64,000 bases of DNA, taken from assembly GCA_964631235.1 (NCBI GenBank), contig CAZVZX010000012.1, positions 1 through 64,000 on the forward strand. The letters run 5' to 3'. The notes under the pieces were generated by a model that was not told where the DNA came from, did not search any database, and saw only the letters and a program-made list of their open reading frames with translations. The position numbers and the translations under genes were made by a program. The DNA comes from JARKPK01 sp964631235. GTDB lineage: Bacteria > Planctomycetota > Planctomycetia > Pirellulales > Thermoguttaceae. Each line of letters opens with the position of its first letter. Within the stretch, counting starts at the first letter, position 1. Below are positions 47,189-57,279 of the stretch, one piece after another.

Positions 47189-49264
47189 CTATTTCTCTGC
47201 CGTTGGGCCGACCGGAGCGACTTTGATCAGCATACCGCTGCGGGCCGGTAGCACGGCTTCGAACTGGCGGTCGAACGCCCCAAGGTCTTTTTGCCGCCAG
47301 AGGTCGCGCACGGTGTGCTTGCCTTCGGCAGACCATTGGCTCCAGGCAACGGCTGCTCGCGCATCGGTTTCGCCCCGGTTGAACAGCCCGACCGCCTTCG
47401 CTCCGTCGTGCAAGTCTTTGATCATCAGGAATGTGTCTTCGTCGAGCATCACTACTCGCGCGCACTGGCCGAGCGGGTCTTGATCGACCTCGATCACCTC
47501 GGGATTGCATAGCACGTTCAAGGTGAATGGATCAAGCCGGCTCATGTCGCCGCTGTAGAAGAGCGGGGCAGCGGAAAGACACCACAGCGACATGAACGCA
47601 TATTGTTCGCCGGGCGATAACGGGCAGGGCTCGGGGTGGCCCTTTCCGCGGGCGTTGCCGATATAGCCGATTTGGATGTAGTCCGGATCGTTCCACGCGC
47701 CGGGCTTCGACCACTGGCGATGCTCGGCATTCTTGATCGCTACCTCGAAGATGTTGTCGAGCTCGAACCCGAGATCGCCGCTGGTCCGCCAGCAATGGCC
47801 TCCGACCTCGGCTCCCCATTCCCACACGTTGCCCATGCCGTATTGGCACAGATTGAACACGATATCGCGGTTTTGGCGTTTGAGCAGCTCGCCCATCAAC
47901 CGATAAGGACGCTGCATTCGTTCTAGGGGCGGGCTGGGGTCACTCTTGGCGATGTTTCCGTACGAGCACCAATCGTACTTCAGGAAGTCGAATCCCCAAG
48001 CGGCGAATTGCTTGGCATCTTGCTCCTCGTGGCCGTAGCTGCCGGCAAAGCGGGCGCAGGTCAAGGGGCCGGGCGAGGTATAGATGCCCGCCTTCAATCC
48101 CTTGGCGTGGATGTAGTCGGTTAGCGCCTTCATGTCGGGGAAGTGCTTGTTGGGGAGGATGTTGCCGTTGGCGTCGCGGAGCGGTCCGACGCGGAGCGGG
48201 TCGGCATTCTTCGGCGAGTTCATCCAACAGTCGTCGATGCTCACGTACTGGTAGCCCACGTCGGCCATGCCGCGTTCAACCATCGCGTCGGCAGCCTGAC
48301 GCATCATTTTGTCGGTGATGCGGTCGTAGTGGGCGTACCAGTGATTCCATCCCATCGGCGGCGTTAGCGCCAGTTGGTCGCCGGAGACGATCTTCAACGC
48401 CCGCTCGTCGCGCCCTTGAGAGTTGATCGCCTGAATCTTCACGACGTATTCGCCGCGAGGCGGAGCAACACCTCGGAGGATGCCGGCATCGGCATCCAGG
48501 GCGATGCTCTCCGGTAGGTTCTCGACGGCAAATCGGATCGGCCGTTGCCCGGTGGTCGGAATGCGGAAGAGAAAGGGATTGCCCGGTCGGCATCCGTACA
48601 CCCGCGGCCCATTGATCCGCGGAGCAGGGCCGGGGGCCGGGGTGAGAATGATTGCCGATTCTTGCGAACGCGGGCGATCGATCGCCCGGGGCTGAGAATC
48701 GCCGACGAGGATTGTTGCCAGTGCCCAATTGGCGTGGTCCGAATCGCGTCCGTCGCCGGCATCGGTGACTTCCAACAGCAGGTGTTTGATGCCGCGGAGA
48801 TCGACATCCACCTCTTGCGGTTGGTTGCGATGTTTCATTACTCCGGAATCGAAGAGCTTCTTTCCGTCGCCGATCACGCGGAAGCGAAGCGACGCTTTGG
48901 CGCCGGCGGCATCGTCCACGCCAACCTTCGCTTGGAACCGCTCGCAGCCGCCGCCTAGGTCGATCCACAATCGGCTCGGGGCATGGGTGCCGACGCCTTG
49001 GGCGAATCGTTGCCCGGCGATGGTCATCGGCGCTTCGGTGATGGCGCGGTTCTTCTGCGGCTTCCCCCAACCTTGGCGCATCTTGCTCAAATCGAGTGTT
49101 TCGAGGCCGACGGCCTTACCGCGGTCGGCGGCTGTGGCTGTCGCTTGGGTCTTACCAACGCTGTTGCCGTCGTCGGCCGCAACTCGGGCCCGCACCGGGG
49201 CCAAGGCGGAGAACAATGTTATCAACGCAAGCGCAAGCAGCGGTTGAAACCAGGGGCGGGTCAT
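47189..49264 (-). CDS. Alpha-galactosidase-type GH27 enzyme with NPCBM domain
   Basis: A secreted glycoside hydrolase of 691 residues. After a signal peptide (1-29) comes an NPCBM carbohydrate-binding domain (~50-190: FAQGVGTHAPSRLWIDLGGG, VDLRGIKHLLLEVTDAGDG, DHANWALATILVG). A putative Ig/cadherin-like domain follows (~215-295: GRPxNP-like entry, LPESIALDADAGILRGVAP, GEYVVKIQAINSQG). The GH27 catalytic domain runs from ~300 to 690 with PPMGWNHWYA, IDDCW, the likely nucleophile Asp431 in FLKYDWCSYG, and the likely acid/base Asp497 in CWRTSGDLG. It should release terminal alpha-galactose (or N-acetylgalactosamine) from glycans; the exact substrate is not shown by sequence. Confidence 0.92.
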   Translation of the reverse strand: MTRPWFQPLLALALITLFSALAPVRARVAADDGNSVGKTQATATAADRGKAVGLETLDLSKMRQGWGKPQKNRAITEAPMTIAGQRFAQGVGTHAPSRLWIDLGGGCERFQAKVGVDDAAGAKASLRFRVIGDGKKLFDSGVMKHRNQPQEVDVDLRGIKHLLLEVTDAGDGRDSDHANWALATILVGDSQPRAIDRPRSQESAIILTPAPGPAPRINGPRVYGCRPGNPFLFRIPTTGQRPIRFAVENLPESIALDADAGILRGVAPPRGEYVVKIQAINSQGRDERALKIVSGDQLALTPPMGWNHWYAHYDRITDKMMRQAADAMVERGMADVGYQYVSIDDCWMNSPKNADPLRVGPLRDANGNILPNKHFPDMKALTDYIHAKGLKAGIYTSPGPLTCARFAGSYGHEEQDAKQFAAWGFDFLKYDWCSYGNIAKSDPSPPLERMQRPYRLMGELLKRQNRDIVFNLCQYGMGNVWEWGAEVGGHCWRTSGDLGFELDNIFEVAIKNAEHRQWSKPGAWNDPDYIQIGYIGNARGKGHPEPCPLSPGEQYAFMSLWCLSAAPLFYSGDMSRLDPFTLNVLCNPEVIEVDQDPLGQCARVVMLDEDTFLMIKDLHDGAKAVGLFNRGETDARAAVAWSQWSAEGKHTVRDLWRQKDLGAFDRQFEAVLPARSGMLIKVAPVGPTAEK

Positions 49265-49712
49265 GGTTGTTCGTGCTCCGTGAAGGCGGGGCGGGAAGGT
49301 ATCGACTTTGCGGACAGGTTCGATTGTACCGGCCGTGGAAACCGCCGTGCAACGACAGGCATGGCAATTTGGTTAAACACGCCACCCGGGGCACGCGCGA
49401 TTTCGCATGTCCAACACCGAAAAGGGGCAATATGGGAAACGCAGCCGGCGCGGCAGATGAGAGGTTGTGGAGTCGGCCCAACGCCTCAATAAACGAGGCC
49501 CCGAATATCTCGAAACCGATGAGCCCGGCCGCGCCCACGCGCACAATGGCGGACGGCATTCCCCGCCCCAGAGGCATGTAAATGGGTTTTCCCGTTACCG
49601 CGGGTTGGACGGCGGTGTTATAATGAATGACGATACGCGGGGCGGGCATGCGGGCAATCTGCGCAGCGGGCATTTTCGGGTGTGCCCGCGGTCTTCAAGC
49701 GAGGTTCGACTG
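49265..49712. other. Intergenic region between divergent alpha-galactosidase and BON genes
   Basis: About 450 bases; no gene seen. It holds a promoter candidate for the BON gene at 49595-49624. Confidence 0.5.
49595..49624 (+). promoter_or_regulatory. Sigma-70-type promoter candidate for the BON gene
   Basis: TTACCG (49595-49600), an 18-base spacer, then a perfect TATAAT (49619-49624), about 90 bases before ATG 49713. Confidence 0.45.
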
Positions 49713-50684
49713 ATGGCGGAAGACAATCGGCAATCGTGGCGGCGGCGCGTGATGGCGGGCGCTTCGGTGTGTGCGGCGTTGGCTTTCGCGATGGCCGTGC
49801 CGGCGGCAGGGCAAACGAGTTTCGGCGGGAGCACCGGATCGAGTACGATGGGCAGCACTCGCACGATGAGTTCGACCGGATCGGTTGGTTCGGTAGGCTC
49901 GGCCGGCTCGGTCGGTTCCTTCGGTTCGCGTGCGCTTGGTCAAGGGGTAACGGCGGGCCAGCGGACGATGGGTCGGGGTACGACCGGCGGCAGCGCGTTC
50001 GGTTCGGCCGGGTCGGCCAATGTCGGACAAATCGATTCGGGCGAGCGATTCCTGCGGCAGAATCGGCAGGCCGGCAGCTTTGTCGGTGCCGATAGCCGCG
50101 ACAATACGGCCTATTTGCTCGGCGGGCAAGGCAATGCAGCCGGTGCCCGAACCGGTGCCGCCGGCGCGCGTGGTGCCGTACAGAACTTCAACACCCGCGG
50201 AACGCAGAACTTCAACCGCGGGGCGAATGCCAATCGCGGCGGGATGGGCGGCGCCAACTTGTTCGGGGCTTTGGGCGGACTTGGCGCGCTTGGCGGAGCC
50301 CGCCGACAAACCAGAGAGGTTCGCACCGCGTTGAGTGTCGCCTTCGACCATCCGGCGATTGACGCCGACAAGGTTTCGGAACAGATCACTCAGCGACTGA
50401 ACAAGTCGGAATCGGTGGCTGTTACCGGGATTCAGCGGGTCCGCGCATTGACTCCGGTACAAGCTGCTCGGGACTCGGATGGATCGCTGGTGCTGACGGG
50501 TACTGTCGCCACGGAGCGCGATCGCGCGTTGGCTGAACGACTGGCCCTGCTAGAACCCGGGGTCTGGAAAGTGCGGAACGAGATAACGGTGTCCGCTGAC
50601 GCGGATCGGCCTGCGGCTCCGTCGTCATCGTCGGCACCGACGACGCCTGGCTCGCCGGCGCTGGGTATTGCGGCCCCGAAATAG
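49713..50684 (+). CDS. Exported BON-domain protein with Gly/Ser repeats
   Basis: An exported protein of 323 residues. The signal peptide spans ~1-34 (RRRVMAGASVCAALAFAMAV, ending AAGQ). A long low-complexity region follows, with a GSVGSVGSAGSVGSFGS tandem run and RGxNFNxRG/NRGG sequences. From ~residue 205 a BON-like domain is seen (VRTALSVAFDHPAIDADKVS, VAVTGIQRVRALTPVQAARD, GSLVLTGTVATERDRALAER, LLEPGVWKVRNEITV). BON domains bind membranes or lipids. It faces the secretin/lipoprotein pair and overlaps the lipoprotein gene by 263 bases tail-to-tail. GAGG about 9 bases upstream supports ATG 49713. Confidence 0.78.
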   Translation: MAEDNRQSWRRRVMAGASVCAALAFAMAVPAAGQTSFGGSTGSSTMGSTRTMSSTGSVGSVGSAGSVGSFGSRALGQGVTAGQRTMGRGTTGGSAFGSAGSANVGQIDSGERFLRQNRQAGSFVGADSRDNTAYLLGGQGNAAGARTGAAGARGAVQNFNTRGTQNFNRGANANRGGMGGANLFGALGGLGALGGARRQTREVRTALSVAFDHPAIDADKVSEQITQRLNKSESVAVTGIQRVRALTPVQAARDSDGSLVLTGTVATERDRALAERLALLEPGVWKVRNEITVSADADRPAAPSSSSAPTTPGSPALGIAAPK

Positions 50685-51699
50685 CTCCCGACGCGACCGC
50701 CGCATTTGCGGGCGGTAGTACGCCTCCGCTCGGCCCCGGCATTGCCGCTGTTCCGTACGCGGCCGTTCCCGGCATTACTCCCCCGGGCGTTCCCGGCGCG
50801 GCGAATGCAGCCGGCCCTTGATTCGGGAAACCGGCCGACCCGGGCATTGCTTGCCCGAATGCACCGGGCGGCATCTGTTGTCCGTCGGTTGCCGGTGCGT
50901 ATCCGGCGCCGTACGCCGAGGCATTGATCGTGCCCACGGTGTTCGTATTCCGCGTGCGCGCCGGATTCGACGGGATGTTGATCGTCGTCGTCTGCAACTT
51001 GCGCGCTGCCGGCGTACTGCCGCCGCCCGGCGACTGCATCGGTTGATTCGTCGCATGGGCCGACTCGGCGGCCTGCGGCGATTGATAGTTGGCTGCCCGC
51101 ACCGAACCGGCATGGTCGGATGCGGGCGTCGGTCCTCCCGAGACCGTCTTTGCATTGTTCTCGGCAACGGCCGCGGGCGGGCCGGGCAACACGTGGCGAG
51201 TCTGTTCGCTGACCACCACTGCGCCGGCAACCGGCTCGAAGCGGACGATCAGGCTGATCTCGACTTGCGGATTGCCCACATCGTCCCACGGCAGCCAAAT
51301 ACTGTAGGAGTGTCCCAGGCTCGACTTGCTGTATCGATCGGCAAGCTGTTCGGGCGTGAACACGAACTTACGGTCGGGCCGAACCTTGTCGGGATCTCGG
51401 CCGTCTTCGACGAATGCATAGACGATCAACGCTCCCTCGACCTTGATCGGATCCTTGTTCTGATTGTCGTAGAACATCAATCGCCCGCCGAAACCGCGTC
51501 GCGGGGCGATTCCGGGCTGATAGAGCACGGTGTCTGTCCACATGGCGACAATCTTCGTCGGCGCCGCCGGCTTCTCGTCTTTCGCAAAGAGCGAGCCGCG
51601 CCGGTCTTTCATCCAGGTGGAGCAGCCCGAACTTGAAAGAATCGCCAGACACAACAGCGTCCCCGCGCCGGTCAGTCGAGTCCATTGTCGGCTTTTCAT
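50422..51699 (-). CDS. Lipoprotein downstream of the secretin gene
   Basis: The 425-residue protein has a type II signal peptide with a lipobox (LLCLAILSSSGC, Cys26). A folded region of ~150 residues follows (VAMWTDTVLYQPGIAPRRGF, GRLMFYDNQNKDPIKVEGAL, FVFTPEQLADRYSKSSLGHS, YSIWLPWDDVGNPQVEISLI). The remaining ~220 residues are a Pro/Ala/Gly/Thr-rich tail. The domain is typical of planctomycete secretin-neighbour lipoproteins; I know no named function. It follows the secretin gene by 154 bases on the same strand, suggesting one operon and a pilotin-like or accessory role (inference). Its 3' end overlaps the convergent BON gene. Confidence 0.75.
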   Translation of the reverse strand: MKSRQWTRLTGAGTLLCLAILSSSGCSTWMKDRRGSLFAKDEKPAAPTKIVAMWTDTVLYQPGIAPRRGFGGRLMFYDNQNKDPIKVEGALIVYAFVEDGRDPDKVRPDRKFVFTPEQLADRYSKSSLGHSYSIWLPWDDVGNPQVEISLIVRFEPVAGAVVVSEQTRHVLPGPPAAVAENNAKTVSGGPTPASDHAGSVRAANYQSPQAAESAHATNQPMQSPGGGSTPAARKLQTTTINIPSNPARTRNTNTVGTINASAYGAGYAPATDGQQMPPGAFGQAMPGSAGFPNQGPAAFAAPGTPGGVMPGTAAYGTAAMPGPSGGVLPPANAAVASGAISGPQYPAPASQASSVPTMTTEPQADPRQRTPLSRSALSRPRVLAGPVVQPTRDRAPWRQYPSAPAIHPSPEQLVPESMRGPAESR

Positions 51700-51853
51700 A
51701 TCGCTACCCGAAAGTTCCGTTTCCTGCTTGTTCGATTTGATGCGGCGGCGTTCCATTGGTGGATCGGGAGGCAGCCTATCGTTGGGGCGGCTTCAACCGA
51801 TCCGGTCGGCCGCGCGTTGGAATCAACGTTGATCCTTTGGACGGTTCGGCGGC

Positions 51854-54800
51854 TCAATAACGAGTCGGCGGATTCGCCGTTCTTCGCGGATCGGCGGCCG
51901 GCCGCATTTGGTATTGGTTTCCGTTCGAATCGACCCAAGCCCCTGAGTCGTAGATCACATCGACGGTTGCCGGGAGATTCCCCGATGCACCCGAGACCGG
52001 CGCGCCTCCGGCCGGAGGGCTGTAGGGCGCATGTCCGCCATGAATTGCACCGTAGCCCGGTGGGATGTTCGTCGGCGGCGATTTACCGTACGCCGCTTCG
52101 GGCGGTTGTCCGTATCCCGCGGGCGGCGACGGATAAGGCCCGGCAACGGGCCGGCCGTATTGGTGATACGGCGGTCCGTATTCGAATGAGCCGTCTTGAT
52201 AGGCGGCGGGCTGCACGTGTCCATCGCGCCGCGGGGCAGCGGCCGGCCACCCGCCCGGCTGCTGCGGCTCAAGGGCTGGGCCGCCTGTGGGGCCGGAGGC
52301 TGCCCCGCCTGATCCGCCCGATTCGCCGGAGCGACCGTCTTGATGGTTCGAGCCTTGTCCGGTCGATGGCCCTGGTTGGCTCTGCGCAGCCGGCTGGTTC
52401 GATGCCGATGCCGACGCGGCTGTTCGCGGTGCGGGAATGATCGGCCGCGGCGAGATGGCGGCCATGTCTTGCCGACCGTTCGGTCGAGCACTGCCCTGGG
52501 GGCCCGGCGGAACAACCGGTTCTTGGGGCGCGGTCGGCGGTTCGACGGGCGGTTGCATCGAACCCGCCGGCGCCGACGAGGGCTGTCCGTGCGGGGCAGG
52601 CGTGGGAACGAATTCGCCGTTCCAGGCACCCGGTGCGACCGAGTTCGGCACAATGATCCCGGCCGGGTTCGTGTCGGGATAGACGACGGCGGTTTCGGCA
52701 TCCGACCAATTATCGGTGCGGCGGCGGCCGCCTTCGGTTCCGTGCATCGCGAGCACGTCGCCGAGGCACCAGTGCATCCGCGCCGATTCGAGCCGTTTGA
52801 TCCGTTCGGCGTCGGCCTCGGTGCGCACGATGTGCGGAGTCATGATGATCAGCAGTTCCGATTTCTGATCGCTCACGCCGTCGTAACGGAACAGGTAGCC
52901 GAGCACGGGGATATCGCCCAGCAAGGGCACCTTGCGGTGGAATTCGGCCTTGCGGCGATTGATCAAACCGCCGAGTACGATCGTTTGGCCGTTGGCCGCC
53001 GAAACAGTCGTTTGGGCGGTAATCGTGTTGATTCGCGGCGAACGAATGACCTGTCCGGTGGCGGAGATCGACACGGGAATGCCCTCGGCCTCGGGGCCGA
53101 CTTCCGACTTCTCGGCGTCGATTTCCATAACGATCAGGCCTTCCGGACTGATTCGCGGCGTAACGCCCATAATCAGGCCGACGTTTTCCAGCGTAATATT
53201 GTTCACCTGCGCCGTTTGGTTGACGGAGGTTCCCACGATCCGCGGCACCCGTTGGCCGACTTGAATGAAGGCCGGCTGGTTGTCGAGGGTCATCACTTGC
53301 GGCCGGCTGAGCACTTCGAGCTTGCGGCATTCCTTCAGGGCGCGAATCAGCACGCTGACGCTTTCACTCGACGCAGTGAGCACCAGGCCGCCGAAGCCGA
53401 GTTCGTTATTCTGTCGGCCGAGCGAGAAGTGCGAAATACCTTGCGTGCCCACCAGTCCCGAGGTGCCCGTCCCGCTGCTTTGCCCAAGCGGCTGATTGTT
53501 GAAGGCGAAGCCCGGCGTGTACGTGGCCGAGGCGATGTCTTGGGTGGTGGCCACCGGGTTGCCGAACTGGTCGTAGGTTGTCCGCGTCAAAGTGGTGATG
53601 TTGCCCAGCAAGCTGCGATCGAAGAGGATCGAGTCTTGCAGGCCCAGCTCGACGCCGAATTCGTCCGTCTTATTCAGCGCCACTTCGGCGATGAGCACTT
53701 GGATCATCACCATCGGGGGGCGCTGGTCGAGTTCCTCGACGATCTTCTTGATCTCGTCGAAGTAACGGGGCGTGGCACTGACGATCAGGCTGTTGCTGAC
53801 CGGTTCGGGCACGACAACCACTTCGCGCTCGATTTGCTCGAAGGGGCTGAGCAGGCCCGGGGCCACCTGCTGCACCTGCCGCTCGGTTTGCAGGAATTGG
53901 TTGATGGCCGTGGCAACATCCGTGGCCGGAGCGTTCTTCAGCCGGTAAACCACGCTGCGGCGGTGGCGCACGTCGCTGTCGTCCAGCCGCAACAGGATGG
54001 CTTCGACCACTTGAAGATCGGATGGCGTCCCCGAAGCAATGATGCTGTTGGTGCGCACATCCACGGCAAATCGCAGGGTGACGATCTGGTTTTCGCCGCT
54101 TACGGATCCGAGCTGCGCGCCCAATTGGACGGTCGGGCCGGTTTGCGCCCGGGCGAACAGCGCTTGAAGCATCTCGGCCAGCGAGGTGGCATCGCCATTG
54201 ACGATGGTGAACACCTTGATCTGAGCCTCGGCGGCTGGCAGTTTGTCGAGCTGATGGATCAATGCCTCGATCAGCTCCATGCTTTCGGCCGGCGCCGAAA
54301 CAAGCAGGGCATTGGCCCGCGTGTCGGCGGTGATCCGCACATCGGTCAGAATGCCCGATTCGAGCTTCCGCTGGCCCTTGGTATCGACCGTGACGAAGCG
54401 AAGCATCATCGACTTTTGATCTTGTGTTCGTTGCAGCCCGCCTTGCTGCTGCGCGGCCGGAGAAACCGGCGAAACGCCTGGAGCCGCTGTCCCGGTTCGC
54501 CCGACGAGCGACTGGCCGCTGACAGCCGCCTGAAGAATCGGGGCCAACTCCTCGGCCAGCGAGTTCTCTAAACGGATGACGCGCAGCTCGTTGACCGCCG
54601 CGCTGGTCGGCGTGTCCAATCGTTCGATCAGGGCGGCGATTTCGAGCATGTCGCGCGGGCTGGCTTGCACCACCAAGGCATTGCTGCGGAAATCAGCGGT
54701 CGCTCGAACCCTGGGCCCCAATCCGCCGCGGGCCGCATAGAATTCGAGCACTGCCTGTTGAGCGGCCAAGGCGGCCGCATACCGCAACTGGAAAACGCGG

Positions 54801-56158
54801 AATTGCGTTTCGGGATCAACCGGCCGATCGAGCTTCTTCACCAAATCAAGCACCGTTTGCACGCTTTCGCGGCGACCGATCAACAGCAAAGCGTTCGGTT
54901 TCACTAAGGCATTGATGCTGACGAACCCCTGGCGCAAGGCATAAATTTGATCGTAAAGCGGGGCGATCAACTCCGTCAGTGCGCCGCAATCGACATGCCG
55001 CAATCGATAGACCAGAATCAGCGGTTCGGTTTCGGCACTGAGTTGTTCGATCTGTTCAATGACTTCCATCACCCGCTCGACATCGCGCTGATGGCCGCGC
55101 AAGACGAGCACATCGAGGCCTTCGAGCATCTCGACCTGCACCGGGCCGATCATCCCGCCGCCCGGCGGTGCCGTGCCTGCCGCCGGTTGCCCCGGTTGCC
55201 CGGCTGCGGGGCCGTTGGTTGCCCCGGGTTGCGGTTGCGGCTGGGGTTGTGGTTGCGGCTGGGGCTGCGGCTGGTTGTTGGTGCCCGGCTGCGCACTGGT
55301 GACGCCGGGAGCGGCCGGAGCAGCCGCAGGGGGCGCTTCGGCTTCACCCTCGCGCTGAAAGAGCACGGTAACCATCGGCACCCGTGCCTGCCTGCCGGCT
55401 TCGCTGGTGGCCAGTGCGGCGGCCAATCGCTGCGCGGTGTTCGGGGAACTGCGCTCCATGGCTACGGTCCGCGTGATCCGTTCGGGGCCGGCGTCCGGCG
55501 AATCCCATGCCTGGATCAGACGAGTCAGCCCGTCGACGGCGCCGGTCGGACCGCTCAACGTAACGCGATTGGTCTGCTGCTGGACGTCGATTCGAACATT
55601 GCCATTGAGCACGTAGCTTGTCACGCCCAACTCGCGGCTTTGCGCAGTGGTCAATCGCTGACCGAACAGCCCGAGCAACGATTCCTCGATCTCGCGCGCA
55701 GCATGATGACGCAAAGAGACGACCGAAGAAGCCGTTGCCGGTCGCGAAGTCGTCGCTCCCGACGGCGCGGCTGCTGCCGAAGGTTGTGCCTTCGGGTTAT
55801 CCGCCCGAACTCCGCCGGTGGCCGACGGCCCCTGAATCTGTGCGAGCCGAGCGGCTACCGACTGCTGCACATCGAGCGGGCCTTGAACGATGATCTGACC
55901 GCTCCGTGGGTCAGAAGCCACTCGGACATCGGCGCGGCCGGCCCATTGCGATCGTAGCTGGCTGACCAGCGAATCGATCTGTTCCGGGGGAACACGATAC
56001 GCGCGGATTGTTGTTTCCGCAGGCTGCGCTTGTTGAGCGGAGGCGATGCGCGAGCCTTCACCGCACGCTGCAATGGCCAAGCCGGCGATCAACAGCTCGG
56101 CAAGAGACAAACGAAATAGTCTGGCGGCGGGATTGGCGGCACGGGGAATCGAAGTCAT
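51854..56158 (-). CDS. Large secretin (GspD/PilQ superfamily) with Pro-rich C-terminal extension
   Basis: An outer-membrane secretin of 1434 residues, about twice the usual size. The signal peptide ends near residue 41 (IASA, then QQAQP). Several N1/STN-type repeat modules lie between ~50 and 810, for example VYRLRHVDCGALTELIAPLY, SNALVVQASPRDMLEIAALI, ADTRANALLVSAPAESMELI and VYRLKNAPATDVATAINQFL. The secretin core runs ~815-1115 with VMIQVLIAEVALNKTDEFGV, SRPQVMTLDNQPAFIQVGQR, GQTIVLGGLINRRKAEFHRK and the hallmark VPLLGDIPVLGYLFR. Residues ~1120-1434 are a Pro/Gly/Gln-rich tail. A PQ dipeptide run (~295-311) interrupts the N-terminal modules. No GspE/F/G genes are in the window, so the partner system is unknown. 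Confidence 0.93.
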   Translation of the reverse strand: MTSIPRAANPAARLFRLSLAELLIAGLAIAACGEGSRIASAQQAQPAETTIRAYRVPPEQIDSLVSQLRSQWAGRADVRVASDPRSGQIIVQGPLDVQQSVAARLAQIQGPSATGGVRADNPKAQPSAAAAPSGATTSRPATASSVVSLRHHAAREIEESLLGLFGQRLTTAQSRELGVTSYVLNGNVRIDVQQQTNRVTLSGPTGAVDGLTRLIQAWDSPDAGPERITRTVAMERSSPNTAQRLAAALATSEAGRQARVPMVTVLFQREGEAEAPPAAAPAAPGVTSAQPGTNNQPQPQPQPQPQPQPQPGATNGPAAGQPGQPAAGTAPPGGGMIGPVQVEMLEGLDVLVLRGHQRDVERVMEVIEQIEQLSAETEPLILVYRLRHVDCGALTELIAPLYDQIYALRQGFVSINALVKPNALLLIGRRESVQTVLDLVKKLDRPVDPETQFRVFQLRYAAALAAQQAVLEFYAARGGLGPRVRATADFRSNALVVQASPRDMLEIAALIERLDTPTSAAVNELRVIRLENSLAEELAPILQAAVSGQSLVGRTGTAAPGVSPVSPAAQQQGGLQRTQDQKSMMLRFVTVDTKGQRKLESGILTDVRITADTRANALLVSAPAESMELIEALIHQLDKLPAAEAQIKVFTIVNGDATSLAEMLQALFARAQTGPTVQLGAQLGSVSGENQIVTLRFAVDVRTNSIIASGTPSDLQVVEAILLRLDDSDVRHRRSVVYRLKNAPATDVATAINQFLQTERQVQQVAPGLLSPFEQIEREVVVVPEPVSNSLIVSATPRYFDEIKKIVEELDQRPPMVMIQVLIAEVALNKTDEFGVELGLQDSILFDRSLLGNITTLTRTTYDQFGNPVATTQDIASATYTPGFAFNNQPLGQSSGTGTSGLVGTQGISHFSLGRQNNELGFGGLVLTASSESVSVLIRALKECRKLEVLSRPQVMTLDNQPAFIQVGQRVPRIVGTSVNQTAQVNNITLENVGLIMGVTPRISPEGLIVMEIDAEKSEVGPEAEGIPVSISATGQVIRSPRINTITAQTTVSAANGQTIVLGGLINRRKAEFHRKVPLLGDIPVLGYLFRYDGVSDQKSELLIIMTPHIVRTEADAERIKRLESARMHWCLGDVLAMHGTEGGRRRTDNWSDAETAVVYPDTNPAGIIVPNSVAPGAWNGEFVPTPAPHGQPSSAPAGSMQPPVEPPTAPQEPVVPPGPQGSARPNGRQDMAAISPRPIIPAPRTAASASASNQPAAQSQPGPSTGQGSNHQDGRSGESGGSGGAASGPTGGPALEPQQPGGWPAAAPRRDGHVQPAAYQDGSFEYGPPYHQYGRPVAGPYPSPPAGYGQPPEAAYGKSPPTNIPPGYGAIHGGHAPYSPPAGGAPVSGASGNLPATVDVIYDSGAWVDSNGNQYQMRPAADPRRTANPPTRY
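55227..55275 (-). repeat. Short tandem repeat encoding a Pro-Gln run in the secretin
   Basis: Repeated hexamer-like units (GGTTGC/GGCTGG on the plus strand) encode about eight PQ dipeptides. It probably forms an extended linker between two N-domain modules. Confidence 0.7.
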
Positions 56159-56792
56159 GGGATCTTCTACGACCGTCGTTCATGGTTTCCCCCCCACCAT
56201 CTCGCGGCGCGTCGCACCATGCGAAGCGCAAGGTTTACGCAGGACGTAAAATCGGCAAACAATGCCCAGATATCCAATCTTTACGCCGGATTTCTTGGCG
56301 ATTTGCTAAAGACCACGTTGCGTGGCCTTTCCCAAATTGCCTATCCTTCTTGGCCGTTGCAACGCATGTATTCGATGGCCCGTTCCGCGACCAGTTGACG
56401 TAGCGTTGCCACGCGGAAGATAAGCGACGGAGACTCGTCCCAAGAGTCCGCCGATAGAGTCCGCCGAAATCGACACTCGATAGGCCGGGCTTCGATGAAT
56501 GAGCGATTAGGCGGTTGAGGCTTGGGGCAGCGAAGGGCTTCAAACCAACGTGGCACGGCGGCTCGGCGGGATCAGTCGCTCGGTCGGCCCGCCAAAGGGA
56601 TTCCGGCCAGCGTCCCGGGCCGGTTTGACGGCACAACGCTGCCGAGACGTTTCGTCATCAACGTCTTTGAATCTTGATTTCGAGGGCGAGCCATCGACGT
56701 ATTCCCCGAGACAACAACGCTGCTTATCGCGCACGAATACCGCTCTTATTGCGAGAGAAAATCCTCGTCTCGCCTCAACGCAACCGATGAAA

Positions 56793-56874
56793 AGCTCTGC
56801 ATAATTGCGGAAGCGGACGCCAGCGCAGCAAAGCGGCTCTCTTGCGTGCAGCATTTGTTTGGCCGTTTTCCGAG
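56793..56874 (+). repeat. Dispersed ~90-bp intergenic repeat, copy C
   Basis: It carries AGCTCTGC, ATAATTGCGGAAGCGG, GCGCAGCAAAGCGG, CTCTTGCGTGCAG and GGCCGTTTTCCG, in the same order and spacing as copies A, B and D. Confidence 0.7.
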
Positions 56875-57279
56875 TCTAGCGATCTATCTACGTTCGCCCA
56901 ATCGGGAAGATGCCCGATTGGTGAGCACCGCGATCGGTTGTTCGCCGACCCGCGTTCATCATTCCGTCGGTCGCGGCCATTTTGTGGAATGCATAATCAC
57001 TTGAAAATCGTTTTGATGCTCGGCTTCGGAAATAGCGTTGACGGACGGACGTATTCCGTCTCGCTTGAGTCGTTTCGTCGTCGCTTGAGTCTTGTCGTCG
57101 AGAAGAGTCGTGGTTGCTGATTACCTTTCTCTTCATTCAGTGCCTGCCGGATGCAAGAGAATCGATTGAAACGACGAATGCAGGCGAATATCTTTTGCGA
57201 GCCGGTAGGACGATTCCAATTTCTCGATACGGCATTTGCATTTCCGCCGATTGCGTTGCGCTCAAGTGGTTTTGCAAAT

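Noticed and set aside
52340..54571. Plus-strand open frame of 743 residues opposite the secretin
   Set aside because: Antisense shadow; no domain or signal, while the minus strand encodes a textbook secretin.
55227..55275. Tandem repeat considered as a CRISPR-like array
   Set aside because: It is a coding Pro-Gln dipeptide run with a 6-base unit and no spacers.
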